A stretch of 64,000 nt of DNA from Oxyruncus cristatus (Eukaryota; Chordata; Aves; Passeriformes; Cotingidae). The stretch lies in the NCBI GenBank assembly GCA_013399855.1, contig VXAY01001311.1, positions 101,812 to 165,811 on the forward strand, given 5' to 3'. A program made the translations under genes and the position numbers. Positions 38,029 to 48,680 of this stretch are shown here, in pieces; the stretch's first letter is position 1, and each line of letters begins with the position of its first letter. The notes below the pieces were generated by a model that ran no database searches, was not told where the DNA came from, and worked only from the letters and a program-made list of their open reading frames with translations.

Positions 38029-38172
38029 ATAACTATTGCTCAGTTGGTTGGAGCATGGTGCTAATAACACCAAGGTTGTGGGTTCCATCCTCATGTGGGC
38101 CATTCACTTAAGAGCTGAACTCAATGATCCTTGTGGGTCCCTTCAACTCAGAATAATCTGTGAAAATCTGTG
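38029..38172 (+). mobile_element. tRNA-Ile-derived SINE with CR1-like tail (TguSINE1 type)
   Basis: The head matches a tRNA-Ile gene: GCTCAGTTGGTTGGAGCATG covers the A-box and D-arm, GGTGCTAATAACACCAAGGT covers the anticodon arm with AAT anticodon context, and GGTTCCATCC is the B-box. After a short body the tail reads TGATCCTTGTGGGTCCCTTC and ends in repeats of an AATCTGTG-like 8-mer, as in a CR1 3' end in sense orientation. A tRNA-Ile head joined to a CR1 tail is the structure of TguSINE1 from songbirds, thought to be mobilised by CR1 enzymes. The first 10-12 bases of the tRNA part are eroded, so the left edge is approximate. No target duplication is evident. Confidence 0.85.
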
Positions 38173-41100
38173 AAATTGCACAGAGGCCCTCTCGATTTGT
38201 AAAAATGGTTTGTTTAATTTACAAGGCATTTGTGAAGCATATGTTCACTATGGAGTTATAATGCTCACAAACACCACCTGTTGAAGAAACTAAGTGGTAA
38301 TATTTCCTAATTTCACGGGGAGAAATGGATAATGAGGAGATTAGATTCAGACTAGAGACTGAAAACCAAGCATTTCTGCTTCCTGTGCCTTTGCCTGCAG
38401 GTGTTCCTCCATGAAATGAAGATGTCCTTTCCTCTACAGAAAATACAGGATGCAAAAAAAAATCCAGAAAAGTCATTGATGACAGCTCAAAGAAAAAAAT
38501 ATACAGATGCTGCAAGCAGTAAGTCGTTACACTCCAGTATTTTCTGTATTTTGCTTTGCTCATCAAAATTGATCCAATCCCATGAATGTATGCAAGGTTT
38601 CAACACACTATGATGTCTTTTTTTTAGTTTCTTGACTCCTGAGAAAAGTTTGGGATCTTAGCAGGAACTCTTTTCAGTGGGTTTTTTGTTTGTTTTCTCT
38701 CATGTAATACATTAAAGCTAACTCACTTGTTGAAAACTTTCTTGAAACTCAAGAAGTCAAATGGTTAATTGAATTATGCAGGTCAAGGGGCTTCTCCCTT
38801 CCCTCACATCTTAGTTAGCAACTTACAGCTGCTGTCAGTATGTGAACATCTCCGATCCTGTAATATTTAGATACTGACTTTGTTGTAAGTGATTGTTCAG
38901 AGTGAAGTGTGGTGAAAAATCAGATCTTCTGTCTTCTCTGAGCTTTGCTAGGATGGGAACTGGATGGTCCTCCTCTCCCCTGGTAATAATTCAGTGTCAT
39001 ATTTCAGTTTAGCTGAGTGCATTATAATTGAAGTTAGTAGGAAAATAACTATCTGTTAAGTTAGATGTCCATGATTTTTTTTTTAAAATGGTAAATGTTG
39101 GAACAAATAGTATCCCATATTGGATCAGTAATTAAGATATGCATATGTTGGCTCCAAAGATCCCTAATTACATCTGCTTTGGGGATGCTGTTAGAGAGAA
39201 GATAATTGTATACAGTTGCTGCAGAGACAGTAGAGGAGCTTAATCTGAAGTATAGGGAAAGCTTAGAATAGTGGCTTTGGACCACCATTTTTCTTGTGAG
39301 TTCCTATCCACAGAAATTACTGAAAGCATGCATTGTCCTACACATTTTATTTTAAAAAAGGATAGATATTTATATCTTGGATGTAGCTTTTCAGCTATGG
39401 ATTTCCTCTTCTTGATTATAACAATGACAAGACTCACATGGACTTTAATTGATACTGCTCCTGCTGAAAATGGCTTTCATTACGTGGTTTCTTTCATCCA
39501 AAGACTCCTGAAGCATCCCAGACTCCATGAGCCAAGTTCAGCACCATAAGGGATTCTTAAGGCCAAGTGCACAACTTCGTCAAAGAGGATGGGTGGGTGT
39601 GTCAGATGCGCAGTAAAAATCTCCCGTAGGAATTCTTCCTTTGTGTTGATGAGATGTCAGAACACAAGGCCCAGGAAGCGCACGGTATGGGGATAGAAAG
39701 GCAGGGTGCCATGGAGCTTCAAGCCACAGTGTACGAGAGGCTTCTGGCAGACTGCAGAAAAAGAGCAGTGCTGAACTGGGTTAGACGAACCAAGACGAAG
39801 TGGCTACAGCCTGCCAGTGACTAAAAGAGTAATTTTAAAATTATCCTTGGATGGATGCTGCCTGATGATGTAGGCAGAACTCTGAAGTGATGCTTCCCGT
39901 CTGGGCACTGGCAACCTTGCAAACAGCAAGAGTTAAAAATTAAAAACCCGAGGACAAGTCAAAATACACTCCCTGTCTGTAAATCAAAAAAGTACTGCTT
40001 CAAACTCAGCCAAATCTGGCTGCTCCCTTATCCCCCACAACCACCATCACAATAACAGCAGCTGATTTTCCTCACACCCACCTCGGAGATTTCTGGGGGT
40101 TTTGGCCAGGTTTGCATCCCCATATGATTCAGCCTACTTTTACTTATGTTTAGCGCATTGTGTAATAAGTAAAGCTTACATAAGCTGGGGACTGTGGCTC
40201 CAGCTTCACAAACCTTCATCAAAAATAGGAGATCAGAAGCAGGATAGCAACTCATGTAGTTTTTTTCTTTAGCACAGATACAAAATTAACTGTCTTTGGA
40301 CTAAATGCTCAGCTCTTTCAAATCTGTGTAGAACCATTAATTGCTGCTTAATTAAGCTAATTTATACCTTGCTGAAGGTCTGGTTCTCATCAATAAGTGT
40401 CCCAGTGTTGAGATCTTGACAGTAACTAGTAAAAAAGAACAGGGATGAAATTTTGAGACATTAAATTCAGGGGGAATTTTCTCATTACCACCAGATAAGC
40501 CCTTACCTTACCCCAGAAGAACCAGCTATTCAAACTAAAGAACAGACCCTGCTGTGTATCTCTGTTCCTGTCCTGAAACTGTTCCCACTAGAACAGCCAG
40601 CAGTCCCTGCTCCAGTTCATTTTATCCGGAAAAGGTAAATACAAACTGCCAGTTCCTTACAAGAAGATGTTTGAGTGTCTTACTGAGCTGATACAAACTG
40701 CAATCAGTGAGCTGCAGATGCATGGAACATTTTCACAAGGTCCAGACCATAATATGATTAACTGGGTTACTCTAGCACCTTAACAGCTAGGGATGTGTTC
40801 CCCTTGCAATAGGTATTGCAAAACCAGGGTTGGAAAGCCTATGAAGAAGTGAATATTATCTACACAGTATCTACTAGCCTGAATGATGTATTCTAAAGGT
40901 TAAATTAATTCCATTGGTAAGTTTTAGGGTGAAAGTGCTTCTAAAAATAGACATTCTTTCAGTTGTTGGGTGAGTCTGTGGTCACTGTTTGATGTAGACC
41001 CAGAACTGTGTTGCTGAACTTAATAGTTATTGCAAAGTTGTGCTTTAATGGAGATCAATCTGGTCTTGTGTTTTAAGACATCTGAATTCTTGTAAGTCTA

Positions 41101-44100
41101 GTGTTTTTCACTTCATGCAATTGATAAAAGTATTTCTAGTAATGAAGGAGTTAAAAAATACAGCACGTAAAGAGCTGAGCTACAGCCCAGGCAGCTTCTG
41201 TATTTAAGGATTTATTTTTTTCAGTGTCTCTGCACCTTCAAGTTTTTTGTTGTTGGTTTTTTCTTTTTTTTTTTTTTTGCTTTTACATTTTAATCTTTCA
41301 CATAATGGGACAGACACAAAGCCTTGGTTGGAAATCTCCCCCTAGCCTGTTGCAATATTTATAAAGCTGTGCTTTTTAAACATGCTGCAAGATGGGTTTA
41401 GTAAAACAAAAGGCATTATAATTTATTGTTCCAAGATTATTGATTCAATAAATTAACAATAATTTCCATGGAGGGCAGGAGCCCTGGCACTATAAAAGTT
41501 TATTTATCTGCACTTTAACTAGCATTGATTAGAGTATTCAAATTGTCCCAGAGCTATATAATTGCTCTTTATAGGTGGAATGTCCTCTGCTGTGCAGGAG
41601 ACAGTAAAATAAACATTCAGCTGGAAGTGACAATGGCTCTTTTAAAAGCCAGGTTTTTTCCTTTTTTTTTTTTTTTTTTAAAGAAGGAAGAAAGAGTTTG
41701 TGTAATGCTTTAAAAACACAGGCAGCTTTGGCCAAACTACCTTGCGACATTGCAAGGACAGATAAACAAAAGGTTGCTAAAGGTTGCTATTACTCTGAGT
41801 GGCACAAGACATAAATATAGTAGTTATATCTTTATATTTGATTATCTCCAAATGAGAGAGCCTTCTCCTGCTGCTATTTTAAAGAGCCATTCCTTTTGCA
41901 CTGAAGTGCCAGGTGGAATTTTTTGTTGCACATGCTACTGCCTTTCTCCTTTTTGTTTCTAAAGTGCCCACTGAACCTGTTCAAGGTAACTGTGAAGCTA
42001 TTGTCGATATGTTAATTATTCAAGCAAAACAAGCCATACTTCCTGATTCACATTCACCGTGCAGGGCTGCTCAGAAAGGAACATTTTGCCACCGTGGAGA
42101 ACAATAGCTGATTTAGTTCACAAGCCATTGTGTTCTCCTCATGTAAAATACTTAAGACAGTTACATTTTTTAGACACGGAGTTATGACAGGTCTATCTTC
42201 TGATGCATATGATAACACTGCTTTTATTTTACAACTCTGTTGATGGAAAAGATTAACAGCACCTTTTCCCTCTTTTGGTTTTCATAAAACATCCAACTGC
42301 TAGAAATGTCACTTAAACCACGAGCTTGCAATAATGAAAACAAATTATGCATCTTAGTAACCCAAGGTGGATGATTAATGCAGGCTTTAAATGATTGTTT
42401 GTGTTAAATTGTTTCTCCAAATGCAATTCAGGAATTTGAAGTTGTCAGATTAACTGCTGTATTTACTGGTCTGTTTGATTAGGTGAGCATAGTTTTATAT
42501 TCCCTCTTGGAGACCTAAATAGCAACCATTTCCTACCAAAACAGCACACAAAACAAAGGCCCCATTCAGAGGACTATTCAGAGTGGGCAATGCTCTATAG
42601 CCCTTTGTATCCTGAAACAACATGGTTACTGAAGTGCCTCTAAAAGGTACAACAAATTTTTAAAAGAAAATAATAATGGCCATTATAATAACAGTTGGAA
42701 TATTATATTTTTGTCTAAAGGTGAGTAAAGTCCATCATCAATTAATGGATTAATTTAATTATTGAGCTTAAAGACATCTCTCAGAGGCCTTTATGATTAA
42801 TACTGTAAAACAGGGTTTAATGAATGCATTTAAAAGGATGGGTAATATTCATTTGAAACTGTAATCCACACTGCCAGAGTTTGTCCACTCTGTACTCTTT
42901 TCATGAACATCCATGGAGTTGAATTTTAATAAGCATTCATAGGAAATGAATTCTAGGCTTGAATGTGCGAATTTTTAACTGAAGTGAATTTTAATTTCTT
43001 TGGGACTTATGCACCAGAAACTTGGCCATCACATCCAATCAGGGAACAGAAATAATGTGTCATGTGTCTTCTTTCTACTTTTTCCAGTCAACAAGTGCAT
43101 AATAAGCACAGCTTGAACTTCGATCATCACAGCTCAAATATCAAAACAAATGAAGTGTTTACAGTAGATTTTGATTAAAATTGTATAGTGCCTTTCTGTG
43201 TCCAGATTAGATACTAGGTATTTTTCTCTGAGTTTGATGATAAGTGTTTTATACATGCACTTTTCAAGAGCAGCTGGCTACCAGCTCTGCTGGGACACTG
43301 GAAAAACACTGAGGAATAACAAATATTAATAACTTGTTGGTATTTCTGGGCAAAGCCAACCTGATTGCCACATCATTCCCAAGAAGGGAGGGAAATCAGA
43401 GGACACAACATCCTTCACCTTCTCTTGATGCAATTTCTTTAATTCCTTTTGAAGGATGACTTATGCTAGGAACAACTACCAACACCAGTGGAAGTGGGAG
43501 AGCTCTGCCTTCAGCATCTCATGCTGATGGTCAGCAGTGTGGCTGGAGGAAAGCCAGAATTGTATGGAAATTGTATGGAAATTGTATGGGCACGCTTGCA
43601 TGCTATCCCACTTGATTGCTTTCAGAACTGGAACAGCCAAACTGTTAGGCTCAGTGCTGGTTTTACATCGTGCAGAGAGGACAGAGCGATTGGAGTTGTT
43701 GTGGGAGGGAACATGGTTTCACCAGAGCAGGAAGTTTCTGAGTAAGAGATTGTTGGGAGAGGGTATTTTTTGAGAAATACCCTTTTCTTGCTCTCTTTTT
43801 ACACTATTTCCCAGGTATCCGCTTATGACCACAGCAGGAGACAGGATAGTGAGCCAGATGATCTGACCCACTGCAGGTGTGCTGCTTGCATTTTCTTGGC
43901 ATAATCCTTTCTAGGAAATGTGGTCCCTTTGTCTCTCATGCGGACATAGGTGGAGTAACGCAACATACACAACATTGGATTTAGGGAGACCAGAAAACAT
44001 CTACCTTCACAATTACTTCTTTTGCTGGTTTGAGGGAGTCGAACATTGTATGGGATGAATGCCGGTGAAATTCAGAGAGGTTGTTATGGTTTTCTAGCTC

Positions 44101-45633
44101 AGGAAGCTACAAAGTCTTCAGCAGCACTGAATCCAAAGTATCCTTGGTTGCATCAAGCATCTTCTCAGACTTGGTTGCTGTGCTTCGCTCATCCTCATTT
44201 AGAAGTACATGATGCTCTGTCTGCTTGCCAAAAATTGCACCTCTAGGAAGTTTCTATGGCTCTGTGCTCTGGATTGCTAAAACCACACTAAAGCAGCAGA
44301 CTCCTGGAAAAATCCAATTAATGTGTTCCTGGCTATGAGGTCACATGCTCCTTCTCCATAGATATTTGAGTTAGAGAGTTAGAAAACTTCAGGCAATGCC
44401 TCTGCAGTCTACTTTCTAGGATCCCAAGTGAACTATGTTAAATGGCTGTCAAAAGTGGCCATACTACTTCCCAGCCTGCCTCCCAGCCCTTGGCAGTAAA
44501 GGGGACGGCTGGGATGGTGGCTGCATCACTGTATCAGGGGTGAGACAAGGATGGCATAACCAGGGTAGCTCAAGAGCTGGGAAACTGCTAGCTGGGGAAC
44601 ATCCACAGGGCCCTCAAAAATATCCTGAGCACTGCAGGAAATTGGACACTCAAAGAAAAACTCTAACACTGAAATCAGTTATGTGATTTGATGCCGCAAC
44701 AAGCAGTCTCAAGGACTAGATGGCAAATTGCAAAGGTATAAGCAAAGAGAGGAGCCTTCTCCATCATGTAGGAATGCTAGAGCCCTGGGGAAAAAACAGG
44801 AAATCTATTCATTACATTTCTTATATTTCAATTAGGAATTTACAGCTCAAAAGTGTTCATATCCCTAAAGAAGAAATGAGTGTAGTTCAGCTAATAGTGA
44901 ACTATTCCTTCTCCTCTTCTGCATTGCTCAGGGGAAAATACTTGCACCAGCCACATACAGAAAAGCAGCCTGGGAAGCTGGCCTGTGGTTTTAGTTTGAA
45001 GGAAATATGGATCATAGGAAACTGTCCTGGTGATACCTTCTGGTATTTATATTTACATTTCAAGTAAATTAGTTCAGCTCAGGTGGTTGCTAGAAGTGCT
45101 TCAAGCTGAGCAGCTGGACATCAACTTCCAGGAAAAACTACTTTGGTGCCTGGAGTTGGCCTGTTGGCTGGTCTGGGCATCAGATGCTTGCCCATATACC
45201 CTTTCACTCTCTGGTTGGGCTTGCCTTTAAAGATGACCCTCATCCACTTTCTTTTACTTAGCAGTTTACTAATTAGTACATTTGTTTCCCCTTCCTTCTG
45301 ACTGCCAGTCAAGATGTCCTTTTCCTTGACTGATCATTACATGTAAAACCTGATCCCTAGAGCATCTGAATTCTCCTCTTTGTTACGGAACTGCCAGGTC
45401 AAAAAACTTCAACTTACTGAAAATGCTTTTCTCTGGCAAAGCAAAACAAATCCAGTCACACTGAAGGCTCTCAGTTCCTGAAGGCTGTTCCACAACAGCA
45501 GCCACCTCTGAACGGAGCACTCAAATCGAGTGTTCAAAGACCAGTGGAATGACTCTGCAACCATGAAACAGAATTTGCACAGCCAATGTGAATTATGCTA
45601 TTTTGAATGTATTAGCTGATTTTTATTTTATAT
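38173..45633. other. Intergenic sequence, AT-rich, repeat-poor
   Basis: No gene or interspersed repeat is recognised. The stretch from about 41340 to 43250 is notable for dense TAAT/ATTA and AACAAT-type words, little simple repeat and no mobile element, which is typical of conserved developmental non-coding DNA (see findings). Long T runs occur at about 41262-41278 and 41662-41679. An 11-bp unit is repeated 2.8 times at 43560-43590. Confidence 0.6.
43560..43590 (+). repeat. Short tandem repeat, 11-bp unit
   Basis: The unit TTGTATGGAAA occurs twice in full and once as TTGTATGGG. There is no association with a gene. Confidence 0.85.
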
Positions 45634-46678
45634 TGTACTGGGTTTGCCAGGTAAGCTTTAGGTTAGAGGGAGTTACAGAGGTGGCTTCTCTGAGAAGCTG
45701 CAAGCAGCTTCCCCCATGTCCAGCAGAGCCAGTGCCAGCTGACCCGGCTGCTGGGCAAGGCCAGGCTTGTCAGGGATGGTGAGAGCACCTCTGGCATAAT
45801 ATATTTAAGAAAGGTGAAAAAAGCTGCACAACCGCAGTCAGAGAGAGGAGTGAGAACATGTGAGAGCACCAACTCTGCACTGAGGTTAGTGAGCAAGGAG
45901 AGGGAGGAGGTGCTCCAGATGCTGGAGCAGAGATCCCCCTGCAGCACATGGTGAGGACCAGCGTGGAGCAGGCGTGCCCCTGCAGCCCATGGAGGTCCAT
46001 GGTGAAACCAAGAATCACCTGGAGCTCCTGGAGGACCCCACGCTGGAGCAGGTGGATGCCCTAAGGGGGCTGTGAGCCCGTGGGAATGCTGCACTGGAAC
46101 AGCTCCCAGCAGGACCTGTGGAGAGAGGAGCCCACAACACTGGAGCAGGCTGTTTCTGAAGGACTGCGCCCTCTGGGAGTGACCAACCCTGCAATAGTTC
46201 CTGAAGAACTGCAGCCTGTGGGAAGGACTCACATTGGAGAACTTCATGGAGGACTGTCTCCTGAGCAAGGGAAGGGTGTGAGGAGTCCTCCCCACGAGGA
46301 GGAAGGAGAGGCAGAAACAATATGTTTGAAAACAACGTCAGAAACAACTGAAGACCCCATTCCCAATCCCCGTGCTGCACTCAGGGAGGAGGTAGAGAAA
46401 TAGGGAGTTGCAGTTAAGCCCTAGAGGAAGGGAGAGGTGAGGAGAAGATGTTTTTAAGATTTGATTTTATTTCTCATTACCCTACTCTTATTTGATTGGC
46501 AATAAATTAAGCTAATTTCCCTAAGTCGAGTTTGTTTTGCCCTTGATGGTAATCAGTGACTGATCTCTTCCTGTCCTTATCTTGACCCACGAACCTTTTG
46601 TAGTATTTTCACTCCCCTGCCCAGCTGAGGAGTGGCTTTGGTGGACACCTGACATCCAGCCAGGGTCAACCCACCACA
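45634..46678 (+). mobile_element. Solo LTR of an endogenous retrovirus
   Basis: The element is 1045 bp, begins TGTACTGGG and ends CCACCACA, so it has the TG...CA termini of an LTR. It is flanked on both sides by the same five bases TATAT (45629-45633 and 46679-46683), a clean target-site duplication. An AATAAA at 46501-46506 followed by about 170 bases of R/U5-like sequence puts the LTR in + orientation. The U3-like part is rich in imperfect repeats built on CTGGAGCAG and CTGCAGCCCATGG. No primer-binding site, internal region or second LTR is present, so it is a recombination-derived solo LTR. A 5-bp duplication fits ERVL-type (class III) elements. I recognise it as a type of LTR seen repeatedly in songbird genomes, but do not assign a family name. 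Confidence 0.88.
46501..46506 (+). promoter_or_regulatory. LTR polyadenylation signal
   Basis: AATAAA sits in GGCAATAAATTAAGC within the LTR, about 170 bases before its 3' end, where the R region of such an element would lie. It could act as a cryptic poly(A) site for + strand transcripts crossing the region. Confidence 0.6.
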
Positions 46679-48669
46679 TATATGGAAGCGTTCAAAGACG
46701 ACATAAGGACTTACAATTTTTAAAAAACCCTAAAGAGACCTGTTATCTATTGCAGATTTTCAGTTTTTCAGTGGGTGTTCATTTCTTTCTCCCTATCAGA
46801 TATCTCTGACAGGACTAAGTGCCACAAAAAGGTGTCAGTCTCTAGGTCACAGGTGACATGTATCTTTTCAGTATTAGAGCTTGAGCCTGAATGCTCAGTG
46901 AGACCCACTGAAGTTCAGCGTTCAGCTTCTGCTGCTGAGTGTCATCATAGTTTGGAAGCTAATTTCCTTTGAAAATCCCAGCACAAAGGAACATCAAAGA
47001 GCAATGACTGAACATCACATTATTGTGAAATGAAAGAAGTAGGAATATATAGTGAAGGGTTGTTTTTTTTTTCTTTTTCTTTTTTTTTGCTGCAAGACTC
47101 CATTACCAGTAGAAAACATAGGGAAAAGTGGAGACTTGTAGAGGTAACCTCAAAATATTTGTGGCTAAAACTCTCAAAGTCTTTTTGTTTCAACAAAGTT
47201 CAGATTCTTTTTAAGGAAATAGCTAATAAAAATGGTGGCTTGCAAAAAATCAGTCATTTGGCTAGCTAAAGATTTACAATTGTGTGGAGGAACAGGGGAC
47301 TGAGTTGTTCCTGCCATTACAATGGAAGAGGTAGAATCTTACTCTGTAGATGTTATTTGTGCTGTCAGCTAGAATCTTACAACTGGATATTGTGCCTCTT
47401 GCAAAAGATCATAAGCTGAGGCAGCTTATTTGTCCCTATCTCTGTGTTGCTGACAGGGCCTTGAAGGTCACTGTCCAGACTCCCTCTGCCCATGGCTTTG
47501 GGACCATCAGTTGCTGCCCCAGTAATGCCACAGCAGGGCTGATCTCTGGCTCCCCACCGCCCTGCCCTGCCTGGCTCTGGGTCCACCCCAGACTAAAAAC
47601 ACTGTTAGTGGCAGCCACATACAGCACAGAAATAATTCAGCTACCTGAGTAGGGTAGGCAGGGCTTATATTTAAAAAAAACCCCGAAGCCTATTATGGAG
47701 AAATATTTCCACTGTCTTTAGTCTGCTTCCAGTGCCTGCAGTAAGAGATTTTTTCTTCCTTCAGTTTTCATGAGATCAAGGGTAGGTCGGGATTGAGCAT
47801 TTTGAGAGCTTGTCCAGTATTGTTGTAAATTGAAAGCACTTGATACAGAAGTCACTAAGGGTCTGTTTTCACTGAAGTATGAACAGGAGTATTGCCCCTA
47901 ACATGAATCTTACTGACACAAAAATCTCTTTAACTATTAATAGGAGTTGTCTGGCTTGCTGTGGAAAAGAGGGGGAATTTGCTGTGGTTCACACACCTCA
48001 ACGGTTGCTAACCCTGCAGCAACTCAAGTACTATTTTTCAGCATGGCTGTTCTCACTTAAGCCTCCCTAACTGTACAAGTGGGTAGGCAAGCTGAGCTAA
48101 TTCTGTAGCAAATGTATAGCAAGAGATGGTTAATTTTACTAAATTATTTTACAGCACAACATGCTGAATTGTAGCTCATGTAGCATGAAACCATGTTTAT
48201 ACGTATTTTCTCAAAATCCTAGAGTAAAAAAAAAAACCTTCTGTGCAGAACAATATTAGAGTTTGTGAGGAGAATTACCCAGAATAAAGAAATGGTGTTC
48301 TGTAATCAGTGACCTTATGCTACGAGGAGCAGAGTTTGCATGGCTACTGGAATTTCTGTAGATAACTTTCAGCAATGTCTGTTGACTGGATTAACATGCT
48401 GCCTTGCCTTCTGCTGATCTGTTACTCATGACCAAAAATGGTTTGCAATTGTGGAGTGCTTGCACTATATGCAGCCCTGGAACTCAGAAGCATTAGATTC
48501 ACTGGTAACAATCAAATCAGTTAGTTAATGAGTCTGTGAGATCTGGCATTGGCATCCCTCAGCTCACAGCAGTCAGTAATATATAGACTCAGTGTGTATA
48601 CGTGCCGAAGCTTAATTTGCAATCCTATTTAGAGTGGAAAAAAATGCCACACTTAAAAAAAAAAAAAAA

Positions 48670-48680
48670 NNNNNNNNNNN
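48670..48680. other. Assembly gap (11 N) inside a poly-A run
   Basis: Eleven undetermined bases are bordered by A runs on both sides (from about 48656 to 48669 and from 48681 to 48690). The gap most likely reflects an unresolved homopolymer rather than missing unique sequence, but the true length is unknown. Confidence 0.95.

Noticed and set aside
38041..38090. A functional tRNA-Ile gene.
   Set aside because: The 5' acceptor strand is eroded, no matching 3' acceptor strand follows the T-arm, and a CR1-like tail does. It is the head of a SINE.
45663..46295. A 210-codon open frame on the minus strand.
   Set aside because: It lies entirely inside the solo LTR, antisense to it, and its leucine/histidine/proline-rich reading comes from the GC-rich internal repeats. 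No retroviral or cellular protein is recognisable.
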